Positions 30,190-39,645 of a DNA stretch of 64,000 nt are shown in pieces. This DNA comes from Shinella zoogloeoides (GTDB lineage: Bacteria; Pseudomonadota; Alphaproteobacteria; Rhizobiales; Rhizobiaceae), in the NCBI RefSeq assembly GCF_003574625.1, contig NZ_QNUJ01000015.1, positions 52,073 to 116,072 of the forward strand. Reading direction: 5' to 3'. The notes beneath the pieces were generated by a model. It made no database searches and was not told the origin of the DNA. It saw only the letters and a list, made by a program, of their open reading frames with translations. The position numbers and the translations under genes are program-made. Position 1 is the stretch's first letter. Each line of letters opens with the position of its first letter.

Positions 30190-31821
30190 ATGTTTCGCAT
30201 TCTGGTCTTCATCCTCTTCGTTCTTGCCCTTGCCGCCGGCTTTGCCTGGCTCGCCGACCGTCCGGGCGAGCTTTCCATCATCTGGCAGGGCCAGCGCGCC
30301 GATATGAGCCTGATGGTGGCCGCGACGCTCGTCGTCTCGCTGGTCGCCGCCGTCATGTTCTGCTGGTGGCTGGTGCGCGTCGTCTGGACCTCGCCGCATT
30401 CCATCCAGCGCTATTTCCGCGCCCGCAAGCGCGACCGGGGCTATCAGGCCCTGTCGACCGGGCTGATCGCCGCCGGCGCCGGCGACGCCGCCAATGCCCG
30501 CAAGATGCTGGGCCGCACCAAGGGCCTTCTCAGCGCCGACCAGGAACCGCTCATCCATCTGCTCGAAGCGCAGGCGGCGATGATCGAGGGGCGCTATGAC
30601 GACGCCCGCAAGAAATTCGAGCTGATGGCCGACGATCCGGAAACGCGCGAACTCGGCTTGCGCGGCCTCTATCTCGAGGCCCGCCGCCTCGGCGCCAACG
30701 AGGCGGCCCGGCAATATGCCGAGCGCGCCGCCGAAAAGGCCCCGCAGCTTCCCTGGGCGACGGAAGCGGCCCTCGAATACCGCTCCGAGGCCGGCGACTG
30801 GGACGAGGCGCTGAAACTCCTCGGCGACGGCCGCTCCGGCTCGGCGGAAGAGAAGAAGACCCATGCCCGCCGCAAGGCCGTGCTCCTCACCGCCCGCGCC
30901 GCGGCAAAGCTCGACGCCGACCCGAAGGGCGCCCGCGAGGATGCCCACCAGGCCTTGAAGCTCGACGAGAATTTCGTGCCCGCCGGCCTCATCGAGGTGA
31001 AGGCGTATCTGCGCGAGGACAATCTTCGCAAGGCCGCCTCCATCCTCGAAAGGCTCTGGAAGGCGACGGCGCATGGCGACGTCGCGCGGCTCTATGTCCG
31101 CGCCCGCAGCGGCGATTCGGCGACCGACCGGCTGAAACGGGCGGAAAAGCTGGAGGCGATGCGGCCGAACAATGCCGAGGCGCTCTATGCCGTTGCCGAG
31201 GCCGCGCTGGAGGCCCGTGATTTCGCCCGCGCCCGCACCAAGGCCGAAGCCGCCGCCCGCCTTTCCCCGCGCGAAAGCGCCTTCCTGCTCCTGGCCGACA
31301 TCGAGGATGCCGAGACCGGCGACCAGGGCCGCATCCGCCACTGGATGAACCAGGCGCTGAAGGCCCCGCGCGATCCGGCCTGGACGGCCGACGGCATCAC
31401 CGCGCCGGAATGGCGCGCCGTCTCGCCCGTCACCGGCCGCCTCGACGCCTTCGAATGGAAGACGCCGGTCAGCGAATTGCAGGGGCCCGTCGAGGAAGGC
31501 TCGACTGATGCTGTCGACGAGGCCATCCGCACCCTGCCGCCGCTCGCCATCGAGGCGAAGCCCGCCCGGATCGAGCCGGAGAAAAGGGTCGAGAAGACCG
31601 AAACGGCAAGGCCGGTCGTTGTGGCCGCGGTGGCCGAACCCGCGCCGGTCAGGACCGTGACGCCGGAGAAGGCACCCGAGAAGACGCCAGAAAAAACGAA
31701 AGTCGAGACAGTCGGCGGCATGGAGGAGGAGCGCCCCTTCTACGGCCTGCCGGACGACCCGGGCGTCAAGGAAGGCGCGGTCGCCAAGCGCGACGGCACC
31801 AGCAGTTTCCGATTGTTCTGA
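30190..31821 (+). CDS. hemY: HemY-type TPR membrane protein
   Basis: 543 residues. Two N-terminal membrane helices (about 1-24 and 38-65) form the HemY_N domain; tetratricopeptide-like repeats follow (about 85-410), and a Pro/Glu/Lys-rich tail ends the chain. The family is associated with haem synthesis genes but is not the protoporphyrinogen oxidase of Gram-positives that shares the name; its role is undefined. It lies 12 bp after the Mic60 gene, probably in the same transcript. Confidence 0.9.
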   Translation: MFRILVFILFVLALAAGFAWLADRPGELSIIWQGQRADMSLMVAATLVVSLVAAVMFCWWLVRVVWTSPHSIQRYFRARKRDRGYQALSTGLIAAGAGDAANARKMLGRTKGLLSADQEPLIHLLEAQAAMIEGRYDDARKKFELMADDPETRELGLRGLYLEARRLGANEAARQYAERAAEKAPQLPWATEAALEYRSEAGDWDEALKLLGDGRSGSAEEKKTHARRKAVLLTARAAAKLDADPKGAREDAHQALKLDENFVPAGLIEVKAYLREDNLRKAASILERLWKATAHGDVARLYVRARSGDSATDRLKRAEKLEAMRPNNAEALYAVAEAALEARDFARARTKAEAAARLSPRESAFLLLADIEDAETGDQGRIRHWMNQALKAPRDPAWTADGITAPEWRAVSPVTGRLDAFEWKTPVSELQGPVEEGSTDAVDEAIRTLPPLAIEAKPARIEPEKRVEKTETARPVVVAAVAEPAPVRTVTPEKAPEKTPEKTKVETVGGMEEERPFYGLPDDPGVKEGAVAKRDGTSSFRLF

Positions 31822-31845
31822 GTACGGGAAACGGGGCTTAAATCG

Positions 31846-32331
31846 ATGTTCGAACGCTTGCAGCATTTTCTTGCGAGCCTTTCCGGCGACGGCAAGCGCG
31901 CCTTCGCCGCCGACGATCCGCGGGTCGCCGTCATGGCGCTCTGCATCCAGGTCATGGAAGCCGACGGCAAGGTGCTGGCCGTCGAGAAGAAGGCGTTGCG
32001 CGCCCACTTCAAGGCGTTCTACGGCGTGGACGAGGCCGAGCTCGACGCGCTCGCCGCCGCCGGCGCCGATGCCGAGAGCGAGGCGATCGACTTCTTCCAC
32101 TTCACCTCGGAACTGAAGCGCCAGCTTTCGGAAGAGCAGCGCGTCGCCCTCATCGGCCTCCTCTGGGAGATCGTCTATGCCGACGGCGAGCGCAGCGAGA
32201 TGGAGGACCACGCCATCTGGCGCATCGCGGACCTTCTCGGCGTTTCCGGCCGCGAGCGCATCATGAAGCGGCAGGAAGTGGCCGGACGGCATGGCGTTTC
32301 GGCAGGGCACGAGGAGCCGGACGAAGGCTGA
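31846..32331 (+). CDS. TerB-like family protein
   Basis: 161 residues with one all-helical TerB domain (PF05099). The duplicated acidic motif is visible: 'VMEADGKVLAVEKKALRAHF' and 'IVYADGERSEMEDHAIWRIADLLG', the D-G-x segments being likely metal-binding loops. Many alphaproteobacteria carry this gene after hemY. No evidence that it confers tellurite resistance here. Confidence 0.88.
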   Translation: MFERLQHFLASLSGDGKRAFAADDPRVAVMALCIQVMEADGKVLAVEKKALRAHFKAFYGVDEAELDALAAAGADAESEAIDFFHFTSELKRQLSEEQRVALIGLLWEIVYADGERSEMEDHAIWRIADLLGVSGRERIMKRQEVAGRHGVSAGHEEPDEG

Positions 32332-32334
32332 GCC

Positions 32335-33051
32335 ATGCCCGATCTCTCCACCGCACAGCCCCGGAAGCGGCCCATCCTCGTCGTGCTGCACCAGGAAAGC
32401 TCCAGCCCCGGCCGCGTCGGCCAGATCCTGCAGCGAATGGGCCATGCGCTGGATATCCGCCGCCCGGTGCTCGGCGATCCGCTGCCCGAGACGCTCGCCC
32501 ACCATGCCGGCGCCGTCGTCTTCGGCGGGCCGATGAGCGCCAATGACGCCGAGCCCTATGTGCGCCGGGAGATCGACTGGCTCTCGGTGCCGCTCAGGGA
32601 GAACCGCCCCTTCCTCGGCATCTGCCTCGGCGCCCAGATGCTGGTGAAGAACCTCGGCGGCACGGTGTCGGGCCATGCGGACGGCTGGACGGAGATCGGC
32701 TGGTATCCCCTGAAGGCGACGACGGCCGGCACGGCGCTGATGGCCTGGCCGAGCATGGTCTACCAGTTCCACCGCGAGGGTTTCGACCTTCCCACGGGCG
32801 CCACCCTGCTCGCCACCGGCCACCACTACGAGAACCAGGCCTTCCGCTACGGCGACAATGCCTGGGGCATCCAGTTCCACGGCGAATTGACGCTCGCCAT
32901 GATGCACCGCTGGGTGGTGCGCGGGGCGCATCGCTTCGACCTGCCCGGCGCGCAGGTCGGCAGCCTCCATCTCGACGGGCGCCTGCTGCACGACGCGGCG
33001 CTGCGGCACTGGATGGCGTCCTTCCTCGATCGCATTTTCCACGAGGCATGA
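32335..33051 (+). CDS. Class I glutamine amidotransferase
   Basis: 238 residues, GMP-synthase-like glutaminase fold (COG0518). Oxyanion strand VVFGGPMSAND (about 62-71), nucleophile Cys97 in GICLGAQM, catalytic His in WGIQFHGE with the Glu further on. No synthetase domain is fused, so the acceptor is unknown; relatives act on small-molecule or glutamyl conjugates. It starts 3 bp after terB. Confidence 0.88.
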   Translation: MPDLSTAQPRKRPILVVLHQESSSPGRVGQILQRMGHALDIRRPVLGDPLPETLAHHAGAVVFGGPMSANDAEPYVRREIDWLSVPLRENRPFLGICLGAQMLVKNLGGTVSGHADGWTEIGWYPLKATTAGTALMAWPSMVYQFHREGFDLPTGATLLATGHHYENQAFRYGDNAWGIQFHGELTLAMMHRWVVRGAHRFDLPGAQVGSLHLDGRLLHDAALRHWMASFLDRIFHEA

Positions 33052-33195
33052 ACGCCATTCCGCGAGGGAACCGGCAGGCTTTGCGCCCGCGCAGGTCGCC
33101 GCGCATTAAACATGTTGCCGCCCCGTCCTATGCGCGGCCTTGCTGGCGCAAGCCGCAATGGCTACATGTCAGCACGAAACCAATCGGAGACGTCA

Positions 33196-33486
33196 ATGAT
33201 AGCGGTCATCAACACCCTATTGTTCATCATCAATATCGCGTGGTTCCTGGTGATCGCCTCGGCGATCTTCTCCTGGCTCTATGCCTTCAACGTCATCAAC
33301 GCGAACAATCAGGTGATCGCCACCATCGGCCGCTCGCTCTACCAGCTGACCGAGCCGATCTACCGGCCGATCCGCCGCGTCCTGCCGAATTTCGGCGGCG
33401 TCGACCTGTCGCCGCTCGTCGTGCTCGTCATCCTGTTCTTCCTGGAACAGATCGTCCGCACGGTACTGGCCCCCGCGATCCTGTGA
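33196..33486 (+). CDS. YggT family membrane protein
   Basis: 96 residues with two hydrophobic segments. 'IAWFLVIASAIFSWL' and 'LTEPIYRPIRRVLPNFGGVDLSPLVVLVILFFLEQIV' match the YggT (PF02325) repeat; in other bacteria the family is linked to osmotic and ion tolerance. ATG 33196 is preceded by CGGAGA 5 nt upstream; a longer in-frame start at 33112 lacks support. The stop overlaps the DUF167 start (GTGA). Confidence 0.9.
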   Translation: MIAVINTLLFIINIAWFLVIASAIFSWLYAFNVINANNQVIATIGRSLYQLTEPIYRPIRRVLPNFGGVDLSPLVVLVILFFLEQIVRTVLAPAIL

Positions 33487-33797
33487 CGGCGGCGCTGAGC
33501 CGCCACAGCGACCATGTACGCCTGACCGTCCGGCTGACGCCGAACGGCGGGCGCGATGCCATGGACGGATGGGAAACCGGCGCCGATGGCGAGGGCCACC
33601 TGAAGGCCCGCGTCAGCGATCCGCCGGACAAGGGCAAGGCCAACAAGGCGCTGATCGTGCTCGTCGCCAAGGCGGCAGGCGTCGCCAAGTCCGCCGTCAG
33701 CCTCGTTTCCGGCGACACCCAGAGAAAGAAAATCCTCCGGATCGAGGGCGACCCGGAGGATATCGTTTCAAGACTCGAAAGCGCGGTGCCGCGCTAA
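33483..33797 (+). CDS. DUF167 (YggU) family protein
   Basis: 104 residues starting at GTG 33483, which overlaps the yggT stop codon as GTGA. It holds one DUF167 domain: 'VRLTVRLTPNGGRDAMDGWE', 'LKARVSDPPDKGKANKALIVLVAKA', 'VSLVSGDTQRKKILRIEG'. The function is unknown. Pairing with yggT is conserved widely. Convergent with ppa, 3 bp apart. Confidence 0.9.
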   Translation: MTAALSRHSDHVRLTVRLTPNGGRDAMDGWETGADGEGHLKARVSDPPDKGKANKALIVLVAKAAGVAKSAVSLVSGDTQRKKILRIEGDPEDIVSRLESAVPR

Positions 33798-33800
33798 ACC

Positions 33801-34334
33801 TTACTTGGATTTGTTGTAGCGCTCGACGGCTTCGAGGATCATCCTCTTGGCGACGGTGACGTCCTGCCAGCCGGCGATCTTCACCCACTTGCCGGGCTCC
33901 AGGTCCTTGTAATGCTCGAAGAAGTGCTCGATCTGCTTGAGGGTGATCTCCGGCAGGTCGGTGTAGTTCTCGACCTTGTCGTAGCGGCGCGTCAGCTTCG
34001 GCACCGGCACGGCGATGATCTTCTCGTCCTTGCCGCCGTCATCTTCCATGACCATGACGCCGATCGGGCGCACATTGATGACACAGCCCGGAACGAGCGG
34101 ACGGGTATTGGCGATCAGCACGTCGATCGGGTCGCCGTCTTCCGAGAGCGTGTGCGGCACGAAGCCGTAATTGCCCGGATAGGTCATCGGCGTGTAGAGG
34201 AAACGGTCGACGACGAGCGCGCCGGCTTCCTTGTCCATCTCGTACTTGATCGGATGGCCGCCGACCGGCACCTCGACAATGACGTTCACGTCGTCCGGCG
34301 GGTTCTTGCCAACGGAAATCGCATCGATACGCAT
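33801..34334 (-). CDS. ppa: Inorganic pyrophosphatase, family I
   Basis: 177 residues. Hydrolyses pyrophosphate, pulling biosynthetic reactions forward. '[20 protein letters not shown]' and the Mg2+-binding signature EDGDPIDVL (about 65-73), plus [13 protein letters not shown], are canonical. The ATG 34334 gives the standard MRIDAI start; GGGGACCCCC is upstream. Divergent from the secreted protein gene. Confidence 0.97.
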   Translation of the reverse strand: MRIDAISVGKNPPDDVNVIVEVPVGGHPIKYEMDKEAGALVVDRFLYTPMTYPGNYGFVPHTLSEDGDPIDVLIANTRPLVPGCVINVRPIGVMVMEDDGGKDEKIIAVPVPKLTRRYDKVENYTDLPEITLKQIEHFFEHYKDLEPGKWVKIAGWQDVTVAKRMILEAVERYNKSK

Positions 34335-34469
34335 GGGGGTCCCCTTGAAAGGCAATGGGTTGGTTTGCGGGTTTCCTAATGCGAATCCCGTTGCAGCGCA
34401 ACATGACTTTCGCCTCACCCGAATAGACCGGCGGCATATGCCGTCTTCATCTTGACCGGAGGATGACCA

Positions 34470-35090
34470 ATGCACCCGAGCCGCTGCCTTTTCATCGCCA
34501 GCCTCGCCGCCCTTGCGGCCGCCGCGCCCGCCCGGGCGAACGAGAGCGCCTATACCGACCGGAACCTCGACGCCTGCAAGACGCTCTCGCAGGAAGAGGA
34601 GGGCGCGAGCGTGACGCTGCAATGCGACGGCTACAGGAACCTCGCCGTCTATTTCAAGGAAGGCGACCTCCGGCAGAGCCAGTCTTACGGCCCGGTATCG
34701 AAGGCCTGGCTCGACGAGGCCTTCGAGAGCTTCGGCCCCTTCAACCACAGCAACGCGAAGATCGAATGGCGGCTCGACGGCGAGGGCGCCCCGGTGGCGA
34801 CCATCGTGCGCTGGTTCGTGTCCGATCCGGAAACGACGTCCGACATCAAGACGCGCTACGGCCAGGTCCTCGTCGTCTCGACGGTGGCGACGGCGCAGGA
34901 CCCGACGAGCTGCGTCGTCGGCTATGTCGATGCACTGGAGAACAAAGACGCGAATGCCCTCGCCCGCGAAATCGCCGATACGAAGGCAAGCGGCTTCACC
35001 TGCGGCAAGGACGAGCCGCAATGGCACGAAAAGCGGGGAAGCCTGGCGGGAGAACCGATGCGCTACCTGCCGGAAGACACCGGGAAATAG
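34470..35090 (+). CDS. Hypothetical secreted protein
   Basis: 206 residues with a signal peptide (about 1-23, ending AAPARANE). The mature chain carries four cysteines (about positions 36, 52, 148 and 177) that could form two disulfides. I recognise no domain. GACCGGAGGATGACCA gives a good ribosome-binding site for ATG 34470. Convergent with the GNAT gene, 24 bp apart. Confidence 0.8.
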   Translation: MHPSRCLFIASLAALAAAAPARANESAYTDRNLDACKTLSQEEEGASVTLQCDGYRNLAVYFKEGDLRQSQSYGPVSKAWLDEAFESFGPFNHSNAKIEWRLDGEGAPVATIVRWFVSDPETTSDIKTRYGQVLVVSTVATAQDPTSCVVGYVDALENKDANALAREIADTKASGFTCGKDEPQWHEKRGSLAGEPMRYLPEDTGK

Positions 35091-35114
35091 GCATTCCGGC
35101 AAGGCCGCTGGCCA

Positions 35115-35630
35115 TCAGGACCAGACGAAACCGATCTTCTTCAGTTCCTTGTCGCCGAAGCTCTCCATGCCCTCGGCGATGTCGCTTCCACCGGAGGAGC
35201 GGAAGAAGCGATAGGCATGCTCGCTGTCCTCCAGGCACCAGACGATCATGCCGTTGCAGCCGAGCGATTTCAGCAGCCGCCGCGCCTCGCCGAAAAGCAG
35301 CCGGCCGAGACCGATGCCCTGGTATTCGGGACGCAGGTAGATTTCGTAGATCTCGCCTTCCTGCGGCAGCGCGCGGGCGCGGTTGAGGCCGAGCGTGGCA
35401 TAGCCGGCCACCGTGCCGGCGACATCGACCACCAGAAGCGTCGCGGGACCGCGCGTCGCCTTGCGCCACCAGGTCTCGTCCCGGCGGTCGACCATCTGGT
35501 TGAGCGGCTTGTGCGGAATGAGGCCGGCATAGGCCTGCAGCCACGACACCCGATGCGTTTCGGATATCGCACGCGCATCAAGCGGTTCGGCGCGCCGCAC
35601 ATCGATCGACAGTGTCTTCATAACACGACT
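35115..35630 (-). CDS. GNAT family N-acetyltransferase
   Basis: 171 residues. The acetyl-CoA-binding motif A is visible as 'IYEIYLRPEYQGIGLGRLLFGEA' (Q-x-x-G-x-G), preceded by the beta4 strand 'GYATLGLNRAR' and followed by 'CLEDSEHAYRFFRSSGG'. The substrate is unknown. The start is uncertain: ATG 35630 or ATG 35618. A CtrA-like box lies about 90 bp upstream. Confidence 0.88.
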   Translation of the reverse strand, partial: SRVMKTLSIDVRRAEPLDARAISETHRVSWLQAYAGLIPHKPLNQMVDRRDETWWRKATRGPATLLVVDVAGTVAGYATLGLNRARALPQEGEIYEIYLRPEYQGIGLGRLLFGEARRLLKSLGCNGMIVWCLEDSEHAYRFFRSSGGSDIAEGMESFGDKELKKIGFVWS

Positions 35631-35718
35631 CATATTCCGGCACCGATTCCACAGGAATCCCGCAAGAGGCGAAGACCTGCTTTGCCCACAGGCGAGTTCC
35701 GGGCGGTGCACCGAAAAG

Positions 35719-35734
35719 TTAACGCTTTTTTAAC
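35719..35734. promoter_or_regulatory. CtrA-like box TTAA-N7-TTAAC
   Basis: TTAACGCTTTTTTAAC fits the full CtrA consensus TTAA-N7-TTAAC, in the promoter region of the GNAT gene. On sequence alone this is the better of the two CtrA-like sites in the window. Confidence 0.45.
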
Positions 35735-35770
35735 AAACGTCACAAGCCGTAAAACGATGACACACACATG

Positions 35771-35796
35771 AAAAACCCCGGCCGATGGCCGGGGTT
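35771..35796 (-). terminator. Intrinsic terminator of typA
   Basis: On the minus strand AACCCCGGCC, loop ATC, GGCCGGGGTT, then a T-tract (TTTTTC). Stem of 10 bp, about 30 bp past the typA stop. A clear Rho-independent terminator. Confidence 0.9.
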
Positions 35797-35826
35797 CGAT
35801 CTGTTCCGTTTCGGGAGCCGTACGGC

Positions 35827-37653
35827 TCAGGCGGCGCCGGCGGCCCGCTGCTTTTCGAATCGCTTGCGGTCGTTCGGGTCGAGATGCAGCTTGCGCAGGC
35901 GGATCGACTTCGGCGTGACCTCGACGAGCTCGTCGTCCTGGATCCAGGACAGCGCGCGCTCCAGCGTCATCTTGATCGGCGGCGTCAGGCGGACGGCTTC
36001 GTCCTTGCCGGCGGCGCGGATGTTGGTGAGCTTCTTGCCCTTGAGCACGTTGACCTCAAGGTCGTTGTCGCGCGTGTGGATGCCGACGATCATGCCCATA
36101 TAGACCTTCTCGCCCGCGTCGATGACCATCGGGCCGCGGTCTTCCAGGTTGAAGAGCGCGTAGGCCACGGCTTCGCCCGCTTCGTTGGAGAGCAGCACGC
36201 CGTTGACGCGGCCGCCGATCTCGCCCTTGTAGGGCTGGTAGTCGTGGAACAGGCGGTTCATGATCGCCGTGCCGCGCGTATCCGTCAGCAGTTCCGACTG
36301 GTAGCCGATAAGGCCGCGGGTCGGGGCGAAGAAGACGAGGCGGACGCGATTGCCGCCCGAGGGACGCAGCTCGACCATCTCGGCCTTGCGCTCGGACATC
36401 TTCTGCACGACGACGCCGGAATGCTCCTCGTCGACGTCGATGACGACTTCCTCGATCGGCTCCAGAAGCTGGCCGTCCTCGTCCTTGTGCATGACGACGC
36501 GCGGACGCGACACGGCAAGCTCGAAGCCTTCGCGGCGCATGGTCTCGATGAGGACGGCGAGCTGAAGTTCGCCGCGGCCGGAGACGAAGAACGAATCCTT
36601 GTCGCCCGATTCCTCGATCTTGAGCGCAACGTTGCCTTCGGCTTCCTTGAAGAGACGATCGCGGATGACGCGGCTCGTGACCTTGTCGCCTTCCGTGCCG
36701 GCGAGCGGCGAATCGTTGACGATGAAGGACATGGTAACGGTCGGCGGGTCGATCGGCTGGGCCTTGAGGGCCTCGGATACCGAGGGGTCGCAGAACGTGT
36801 CGGCGACGGTGCCCTTGGTGAGGCCGGCGATGGCGACGATGTCACCCGCATGGGCCTCTTCGATCGCCGTGCGCTCGATGCCGCGGAAGGCGAGGATCTT
36901 CGAGATACGGCCGCTTTCGATGAGCTGGCCGTCCTGGCCGAGAACCTTGACGGACTGGTTCGGCTTGATCGAGCCGGAATGGATGCGGCCGGTGATGATG
37001 CGGCCGAGGAAGGGGTTGGCTTCGAGGATCGTGCCGATCATGCGGAACGGGCCTTCGGCAACCTGCGGCTCGGGAACGTGCTTGAGCACGAGGTCGAGCA
37101 GCGGGGCCATGCCTTCGTCCTGCGGGCCGTGCGGGTTGACGTTCATCCAGCCGTTGCGGCCCGAACCGTAGAGGATCGGGAAGTCGAGCTGCTCGTCGGT
37201 GGCGTCGAGATTGGCGAAGAGGTCGAAGACCTCGTTCAGCACTTCCTCGTGGCGGCCGTCCGGGCGGTCGATCTTGTTGATGGCGACGATCGGCTTCAGA
37301 CCGACCTTGAGCGCCTTGCCGACCACGAACTTGGTCTGCGGCATCGGGCCTTCCGACGAATCGACGAGAACGATGGCGCCGTCCACCATCGAGAGGATGC
37401 GCTCCACTTCGCCGCCGAAGTCGGCGTGGCCGGGCGTGTCGACGATGTTGATGCGCACGCCCTTCCATTCGACCGAAGTGGCCTTGGCGAGGATGGTGAT
37501 GCCGCGCTCTTTTTCGATGTCGTTGGAGTCCATGACGCGTTCGGCGACGCGCTGGTTTTCACGGAAAGAACCGGACTGCTTGAGAAGCTCGTCGACGAGC
37601 GTTGTCTTGCCATGGTCGACGTGCGCGATGATCGCGATATTGCGGATGGACAT
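35827..37653 (-). CDS. typA: Translational GTPase TypA/BipA
   Basis: 608 residues. Ribosome-associated GTPase involved in stress and low-temperature ribosome assembly. G1 AHVDHGKT (about 10-17), G2 ERGITI, G3 DTPGHADFGG, and G4 NKIDRPD are intact. The TypA-specific C-terminal region ('GERVYMGM.VGIHTRDNDLEVN' type) follows. Expected length. Followed by a strong terminator. Confidence 0.98.
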   Translation of the reverse strand: MSIRNIAIIAHVDHGKTTLVDELLKQSGSFRENQRVAERVMDSNDIEKERGITILAKATSVEWKGVRINIVDTPGHADFGGEVERILSMVDGAIVLVDSSEGPMPQTKFVVGKALKVGLKPIVAINKIDRPDGRHEEVLNEVFDLFANLDATDEQLDFPILYGSGRNGWMNVNPHGPQDEGMAPLLDLVLKHVPEPQVAEGPFRMIGTILEANPFLGRIITGRIHSGSIKPNQSVKVLGQDGQLIESGRISKILAFRGIERTAIEEAHAGDIVAIAGLTKGTVADTFCDPSVSEALKAQPIDPPTVTMSFIVNDSPLAGTEGDKVTSRVIRDRLFKEAEGNVALKIEESGDKDSFFVSGRGELQLAVLIETMRREGFELAVSRPRVVMHKDEDGQLLEPIEEVVIDVDEEHSGVVVQKMSERKAEMVELRPSGGNRVRLVFFAPTRGLIGYQSELLTDTRGTAIMNRLFHDYQPYKGEIGGRVNGVLLSNEAGEAVAYALFNLEDRGPMVIDAGEKVYMGMIVGIHTRDNDLEVNVLKGKKLTNIRAAGKDEAVRLTPPIKMTLERALSWIQDDELVEVTPKSIRLRKLHLDPNDRKRFEKQRAAGAA

Positions 37654-37769
37654 AGGTTGTAATCTCTGAGGTTCAGGGGCGCGCGCAAAACGAGGGCGCC
37701 GTCTTCAATGGCCGGGCTCATACATGTTTTTCCGCAAATGCGAAAGGGGCGGGCCGCAACTCTGTTGCC

Positions 37770-39332
37770 TCACGACGAGTGGACCGGCGGCAGCACCACG
37801 CGCCAGAGATCCCGGTCCTCCCGGTCCATCAGCCGCACGGTCATCTCCTCGCTCGCTCCGCTGATATCGACGAGGCCGAAGAATTGCAGGCCGGAGGAAG
37901 GCGGCAGGTTGCTGTCGGCGCCGCCGGCGGACGCCTTGATGAAGCGCACCTCCGGCCCGAAGGTCATGTCGAGCGGATGCGGCCCGTAGGTGCCGGAATG
38001 CAGCGGCCCGGAGACGAACTCCCAGAACGGATCGAACGCCTGGAACTTCGCCCGCGAGGGATCGTAATGGTGGGCGGCCGTATAGTGCACATCCGCCGTC
38101 AGCCAGACCACATTGTGGATCGCATTGTCGCGCATGAAGGAGAGGAGGTCCGCGATCTCCCGCTCGCGCGCCGTCGGCGGGCCATCGGACCCGTCCGCCA
38201 CGCCCTCATAGCCGAGGCGATTGGCATAGTCGTCCCAGATGACGAGGCCGAGCGGCATGTCGCAGGCGATCACCTTCCAGACGGCACGGGAGGCCGCAAG
38301 CTCGCGGCGCAGCCACGCGGCCTGCCGCGGGCCGAACAGGTCGTTCTCGGTGCCGCCCCGGTTGGGGCCGCGATAGGAGCGCAGGTCCACGAAGAACACG
38401 TCGAGCAGCGGCCCGTAGGCGACCTTGCGGAAAATGCGCCCGGGCTCGCCGGGCAGATAGCGGATCGGCGTCATTTCGTGAAAGGCGCGCCGCGCTCGCG
38501 CCTCGTAGACCTTGATGTCCTTTTCTGGATAGCGCCGGTCGCCCGAAAGGTCGCTCGATGCCGACCAGTTGTTCAGCACCTCATGGTCGTCCCACTGGAA
38601 GAAGGTCGGGCATTCCCTGTTGAAGGAAAGCAGGTGGTCGTCGAGGAGGTTGTATTTCCACTGACCGCGGAATTCCTCCAGCGTGCGCGCCACGTCGCGC
38701 TTCTCGTCGGTGACGATACGGTTCTTCCAGACTCCGCCGTCGCGCAGCCTGATCTCGTCCGGGATCGGCCCGTCGGCATAGACCGTGTCGCCCGAATGGA
38801 TGAAGAAATCCGGCTCGTGGCGCAGCATGGTCGAATAGGTCTTCATGCCGACATCGTCGATGCCCCAGCCCTGCCCCGCCGTATCGCCCGACCAGACGAA
38901 GCGCACCGATCGCCTGCGCATCGGCGCGGTGCGGAAGCGCCCGACGATGGGCTCGGAGACGAGATGGCTGGAATAGGGATCGCCCGCCGTGAAGCGGTAG
39001 AAGATGTCCTGATCCGGCAGCAGCCCCTGCAGCATCGCCTTGACCGTATTGTCCGAGGCTGCCGTCGCCGTCTGCAGCGGCACCCGCATCGCATCGATGA
39101 AACTGTCGGTGGTCGCATATTCCAGCACCACCTCCGCCGGCCGGTCGACCCGCGCCCAGACGACGCCCGACGAGCAATCCACGTCGCCGGACTGGACGCC
39201 ATGCGAGAAGGCGGGGCTGCCATGGCGGCGCGCATAATAGGGAACCGCCAGCGCCGAGGACGTGGCCAGCGCGCCGGCGCCCGCCGTCAGCAGAAACGAG
39301 CGCCGCGTCAGCGCCTCGGGAACGATCGCCAT
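37770..39332 (-). CDS. phoD: PhoD-like alkaline phosphatase, Tat-exported
   Basis: 520 residues. A twin-arginine signal (TRRSFLLTAG, then a hydrophobic stretch to about 30) directs export of the folded enzyme. The N-terminal PhoD_N beta domain ('FSHGVQSGDVDCSSGVVWARVDRPA') precedes the metallophosphatase core with 'WSGDTAGQGWG', 'HSGDTVYADGPIPDE', 'WDDHEVLNNW' and 'LTADVHYTAAHHY', which supply the metal ligands (Fe/Ca in PhoD). Typically induced by phosphate starvation; no clear Pho box seen. The gene symbol is by family. Confidence 0.9.
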   Translation of the reverse strand: MAIVPEALTRRSFLLTAGAGALATSSALAVPYYARRHGSPAFSHGVQSGDVDCSSGVVWARVDRPAEVVLEYATTDSFIDAMRVPLQTATAASDNTVKAMLQGLLPDQDIFYRFTAGDPYSSHLVSEPIVGRFRTAPMRRRSVRFVWSGDTAGQGWGIDDVGMKTYSTMLRHEPDFFIHSGDTVYADGPIPDEIRLRDGGVWKNRIVTDEKRDVARTLEEFRGQWKYNLLDDHLLSFNRECPTFFQWDDHEVLNNWSASSDLSGDRRYPEKDIKVYEARARRAFHEMTPIRYLPGEPGRIFRKVAYGPLLDVFFVDLRSYRGPNRGGTENDLFGPRQAAWLRRELAASRAVWKVIACDMPLGLVIWDDYANRLGYEGVADGSDGPPTAREREIADLLSFMRDNAIHNVVWLTADVHYTAAHHYDPSRAKFQAFDPFWEFVSGPLHSGTYGPHPLDMTFGPEVRFIKASAGGADSNLPPSSGLQFFGLVDISGASEEMTVRLMDREDRDLWRVVLPPVHSS

Positions 39333-39645
39333 GCCACCTCCGGCCCAGCCCGCGAAAAGACGGGCAGACCATGAGTCTCCGGCATGTCAGTCCGGTAACG
39401 GGACGATGACGTTTCACCCAAGCTTTGGTGACGGGGGGATGACGAGGGGCGTGTTCATGCGTGCCGCGCTCTATCCGGCCTATCCGCAGCCCGCTCCCCT
39501 CTCCTTCGTCATGGTCGGGCCTGACCCGACCATCCATGCTCCCGGTGCCGCCGCGGATCCTCGGGTCAAGCCCGAGGATGACGTCGGTGGAGAGACACGG
39601 TCACGGCAAAAGTCGTGTAAGGCAGAGCGAGCGCCAGGCGCCGGC
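39333..39645. other. Intergenic gap with repeats, no gene
   Basis: A 313-bp interval between the M3 peptidase and phoD, both on the minus strand. Apart from the two palindromes at 39511-39579 I see no coding signal; the reading frames that cross it lack ribosome-binding sites. Confidence 0.6.
39511..39579. repeat. Pair of rhizobial palindromic repeats
   Basis: Two near-identical-style palindromes: ATGGTCGGG-cctga-CCCGACCAT (39511-39533) and ATCCTCGGG-tcaag-CCCGAGGAT (39557-39579), each with 9-bp arms and a 5-nt loop. Sequences of this type are scattered through rhizobial intergenic regions. They could also fold as a 3' structure of the M3 peptidase transcript. Confidence 0.75.

Noticed and set aside
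31846..32331. Tellurite resistance function
   Set aside because: Only a TerB-like domain is present; there is no ter operon.
28399..33042. Very long open frame (over 1500 codons) on the minus strand
   Set aside because: It is antisense to hemD, mic60, hemY, terB and the amidotransferase, all recognisable. Its Arg/Gly/Asp-rich product is typical of GC-rich third-position bias.
33801..35102. Apparent N-terminal extension of pyrophosphatase
   Set aside because: The extra residues are antisense to the secreted protein gene; ppa starts normally at 34334.
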